64,000 nucleotides of DNA from Oceaniglobus ichthyenteri (GTDB taxonomy: Bacteria; Pseudomonadota; Alphaproteobacteria; Rhodobacterales; Rhodobacteraceae), in contig NZ_QAGK01000002.1 in assembly GCF_003057885.1 (NCBI RefSeq), forward strand, positions 124,001 to 188,000. The letters are read 5' to 3'. The notes under the pieces are model-generated. The model saw only the letters and a program-made list of their open reading frames with translations. It searched no databases and was not told where the DNA came from. Positions 62,609 through 64,000 of this stretch are shown piece by piece. Positions within the stretch are counted from its first letter, which is position 1, and every line of letters starts with the position of its first letter. Both the position numbers and the translations under genes were made by a program.

Positions 62609-63398
62609 GGTTGGCCCACAGGCTTTCCCAAATCGCACCGTTTTCTTTGGCCACAGGATCAATCGCCAGACGCAGCACAACCGCATCGACCATATAAGTA
62701 ACACCGGGCACCACTGGCAGTATCGCGATGCCCTGCTCATCCGTTTTGTGGACTGTTATTTCGACCGTATCGTCGGGTGATTTGGCAAACAGCTCTATCT
62801 GTGTGAAACCGTGAACCGCGCCGTCGTAAAACACCTGCACAGGCAGACCCGCAGACATATCATCGGTATACGGGTTCGCCAGCGCGACAATTTCTGTCAA
62901 CAGGCCATAATTCTGATCGGCCCCCGCCCCGTTGCCCACCGCAATCAAACTTTTGGTATAGCGTGAATATACTTCGCCAAAATCCGCGTTCGGGTATCCA
63001 GCCTCGGCATGGGCGGCAAGAACCCACTCGGCATCTTTATGGCGCACAAAACTGGCGAACTTTTCCAGCGTTTTATAGGTAAGGTCGTAATTCCGTGTCA
63101 CATGCAGAACCACGTTCAACCCTTCGGCCAGAGGCGCCTGTTGCAACGCCGGGCGGTCGCCAAGCCGCCCCTCGACAGGCACACGGGTGTCACCCTGGGC
63201 GATTTCGAACAGGCGAAAATTGGCCGGTAAATAGGAATACGACGATCCCTTGAATGCCTCGCCCACCCGGATATCGGCCGTGATCGGCTGACCAACATCA
63301 AGAGTAAAATCAACGGGATCAATCCAAGACTCGTGGCCGTGGGCCACTGTCGTGCTAAATGCAACTGCGACAAAGCATAATTTAAGGGAATTGAACAT
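62586..63398 (-). CDS. DUF4198 (NikM-like) exported protein
   Basis: A 270-residue protein with a signal peptide ending VAHG before HESWIDPVDF, a His-start as in NikM-like domains associated with Ni/Co uptake. YKTLEKFASFVRHKDAEWVL and FTQIELFAKSP are in the beta-rich body. Divergent from a HupE/UreJ-like gene, another Ni-related family, so a metal role is plausible. GGAG lies nine bases before ATG 63398. The two divergent start codons overlap. Confidence 0.85.
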   Translation of the reverse strand: MFNSLKLCFVAVAFSTTVAHGHESWIDPVDFTLDVGQPITADIRVGEAFKGSSYSYLPANFRLFEIAQGDTRVPVEGRLGDRPALQQAPLAEGLNVVLHVTRNYDLTYKTLEKFASFVRHKDAEWVLAAHAEAGYPNADFGEVYSRYTKSLIAVGNGAGADQNYGLLTEIVALANPYTDDMSAGLPVQVFYDGAVHGFTQIELFAKSPDDTVEITVHKTDEQGIAILPVVPGVTYMVDAVVLRLAIDPVAKENGAIWESLWANLTFAVPQ

Positions 63399-64000
63399 GA
63401 AGATTGCTCCGTTGGCTGCCCCCATTAGGGGGGGCCTGTGGCACCTGGTGTCAAGCATCGTGTTACTCACGTTTCTGTGCGCCGCCCCCCTGCGCGCGCA
63501 CGAGGTACAGCCAGCCGTGTCAGATGTTACAATCATTAGTGATACGTTGAGCTGGGACATCACGCTCAACCTCGAACCGCTGATTGCGGGGGCTGATCTG
63601 GACGGGCTGGAAGATACCAATGCGTCCGATCAGGCCGCCGAAATCGACCGTCTGCGCGCCCTGCCGCCGCAAGAATTGGAACAGGCGTTTCGCAATTACT
63701 GGCCTGAATTCACCCGCAATCTGACATTGAAAAGCGGCGATGCGGACCTGACTGCGCAACTTGAGGGCGTTGAAATTCCCGATGTCGGCGATGTTGACCT
63801 GGGGCGTCAATCCGTTGTGCGGATGTCGGCATCTTTGCCGGCCGGTGATGCGCCGATTATTTTGGGCTGGGTTGCCTCCTATGGTGGTCTGGTGATCCGA
63901 CAGATGGACGGCGGAACCGAAGCCTATTCCGGCTACCTCACTTCAGGCGCGATGAGCGATCCGATCCCCCGGGTTGGCGTGGCAGAACAATCGCGCATGG
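63397..64000 (+). CDS. HupE/UreJ-like exported protein, N-terminal part (cut by window end)
   Basis: About 201 residues are visible and the frame is open to the last base. A signal peptide (about 13-34, VSSIVLLTFLCAAPLRA) precedes HEVQPAVSDVTIISDTLSWD, the start of the extracytoplasmic part seen in HupE/UreJ_2-type proteins; membrane helices would be beyond the window. AAGGGA lies seven bases before ATG 63397; GTG 63448 is an alternative start nearer the signal core. The ATG overlaps the ATG of the divergent DUF4198 gene by two bases. Confidence 0.7.
   Translation, partial: MKIAPLAAPIRGGLWHLVSSIVLLTFLCAAPLRAHEVQPAVSDVTIISDTLSWDITLNLEPLIAGADLDGLEDTNASDQAAEIDRLRALPPQELEQAFRNYWPEFTRNLTLKSGDADLTAQLEGVEIPDVGDVDLGRQSVVRMSASLPAGDAPIILGWVASYGGLVIRQMDGGTEAYSGYLTSGAMSDPIPRVGVAEQSRM

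Overview
The window looks like a chromosomal segment of a marine alphaproteobacterium of the Rhodobacterales (Roseobacter group). This rests on protein similarity recognised by eye: a DUF3572 protein, a PleD-like diguanylate cyclase, SdhE beside a Cro/C1 regulator, an LdtR-type regulator, many overlapping ATGA starts, and moderately GC-rich DNA with codon bias that leaves long meaningless open frames opposite real genes. I see no rRNA, tRNA, IS element, phage gene or CRISPR array. Coding density is very high, and no gap between genes exceeds about 300 bases.

Layout. 1-5150: the end of a xylulokinase gene and xylA, then a GntR regulator with an HMG-CoA-lyase-like gene divergent from a CaiB/BaiF CoA-transferase, followed by an isochorismatase-family hydrolase. 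5284-8757: a tight three-gene operon (gpsA, HAD phosphatase, GT20 synthase) that reads as a dedicated route to the compatible solute glucosylglycerol. A large GH13-type glucosylglycerol hydrolase candidate lies at 52464-54830, so both synthesis and breakdown are present. 8746-11031: AbrB and TauE membrane proteins and a RidA-like protein. 11255-18867: a co-directional cluster of an NMT1/THI5-type ABC importer, a cytosine-deaminase-like amidohydrolase, an FAD-linked oxidase, two flavodoxin-fold quinone reductases and a creatininase-family hydrolase. It is a candidate catabolic pathway for an N-heterocycle or cyclic amide that I cannot match to a described route.

18931-24411: lytic transglycosylase, HAD phosphatase, DUF3572, a PleD-like cyclase whose first receiver lacks the phospho-acceptor Asp, then an ECF sigma factor with a membrane-anchored partner, a Spy/CpxP-like protein and a secreted EF-hand protein. 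24609-30047: DUF983, Nudix, DMT exporter, and a five-gene overlapping set (33-residue peptide, SGNH hydrolase, Cys-rich lipoprotein, lipocalin, thioesterase), then an aldo/keto reductase. 30185-45590: DEAD-box helicase, MFS, metG, MATE, DUF1007, parE, rsmJ, cytochrome c, L,D-transpeptidase, a HExxH lipoprotein, DUF3047, hutF and a TauE exporter.

45664-52326: a seven-gene minus-strand operon for peptide import (dipeptidase, binding protein, two permeases, two ATPases, VOC protein). 52464-64000: glucosylglycerol hydrolase, a glycosyltransferase-like protein, a folate/thymidylate block (ArsC-like, folA, thyA), gloA, a VWA protein, ldtR, sdhE with an XRE regulator, an aspartate aminotransferase, small proteins, and a divergent NikM-like/HupE-like pair cut by the window end.

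Non-coding structure: a dispersed palindromic element occurs at 4437-4491, 16641-16750 and 28918-28998, the last a perfect 32-bp inverted repeat. There is a perfect TTAA-N7-TTAA CtrA-type box at 37880-37894, a repeated probable operator at the GntR locus, and several hairpins at gene ends. All functional assignments are from reading the sequence; no database search was run.
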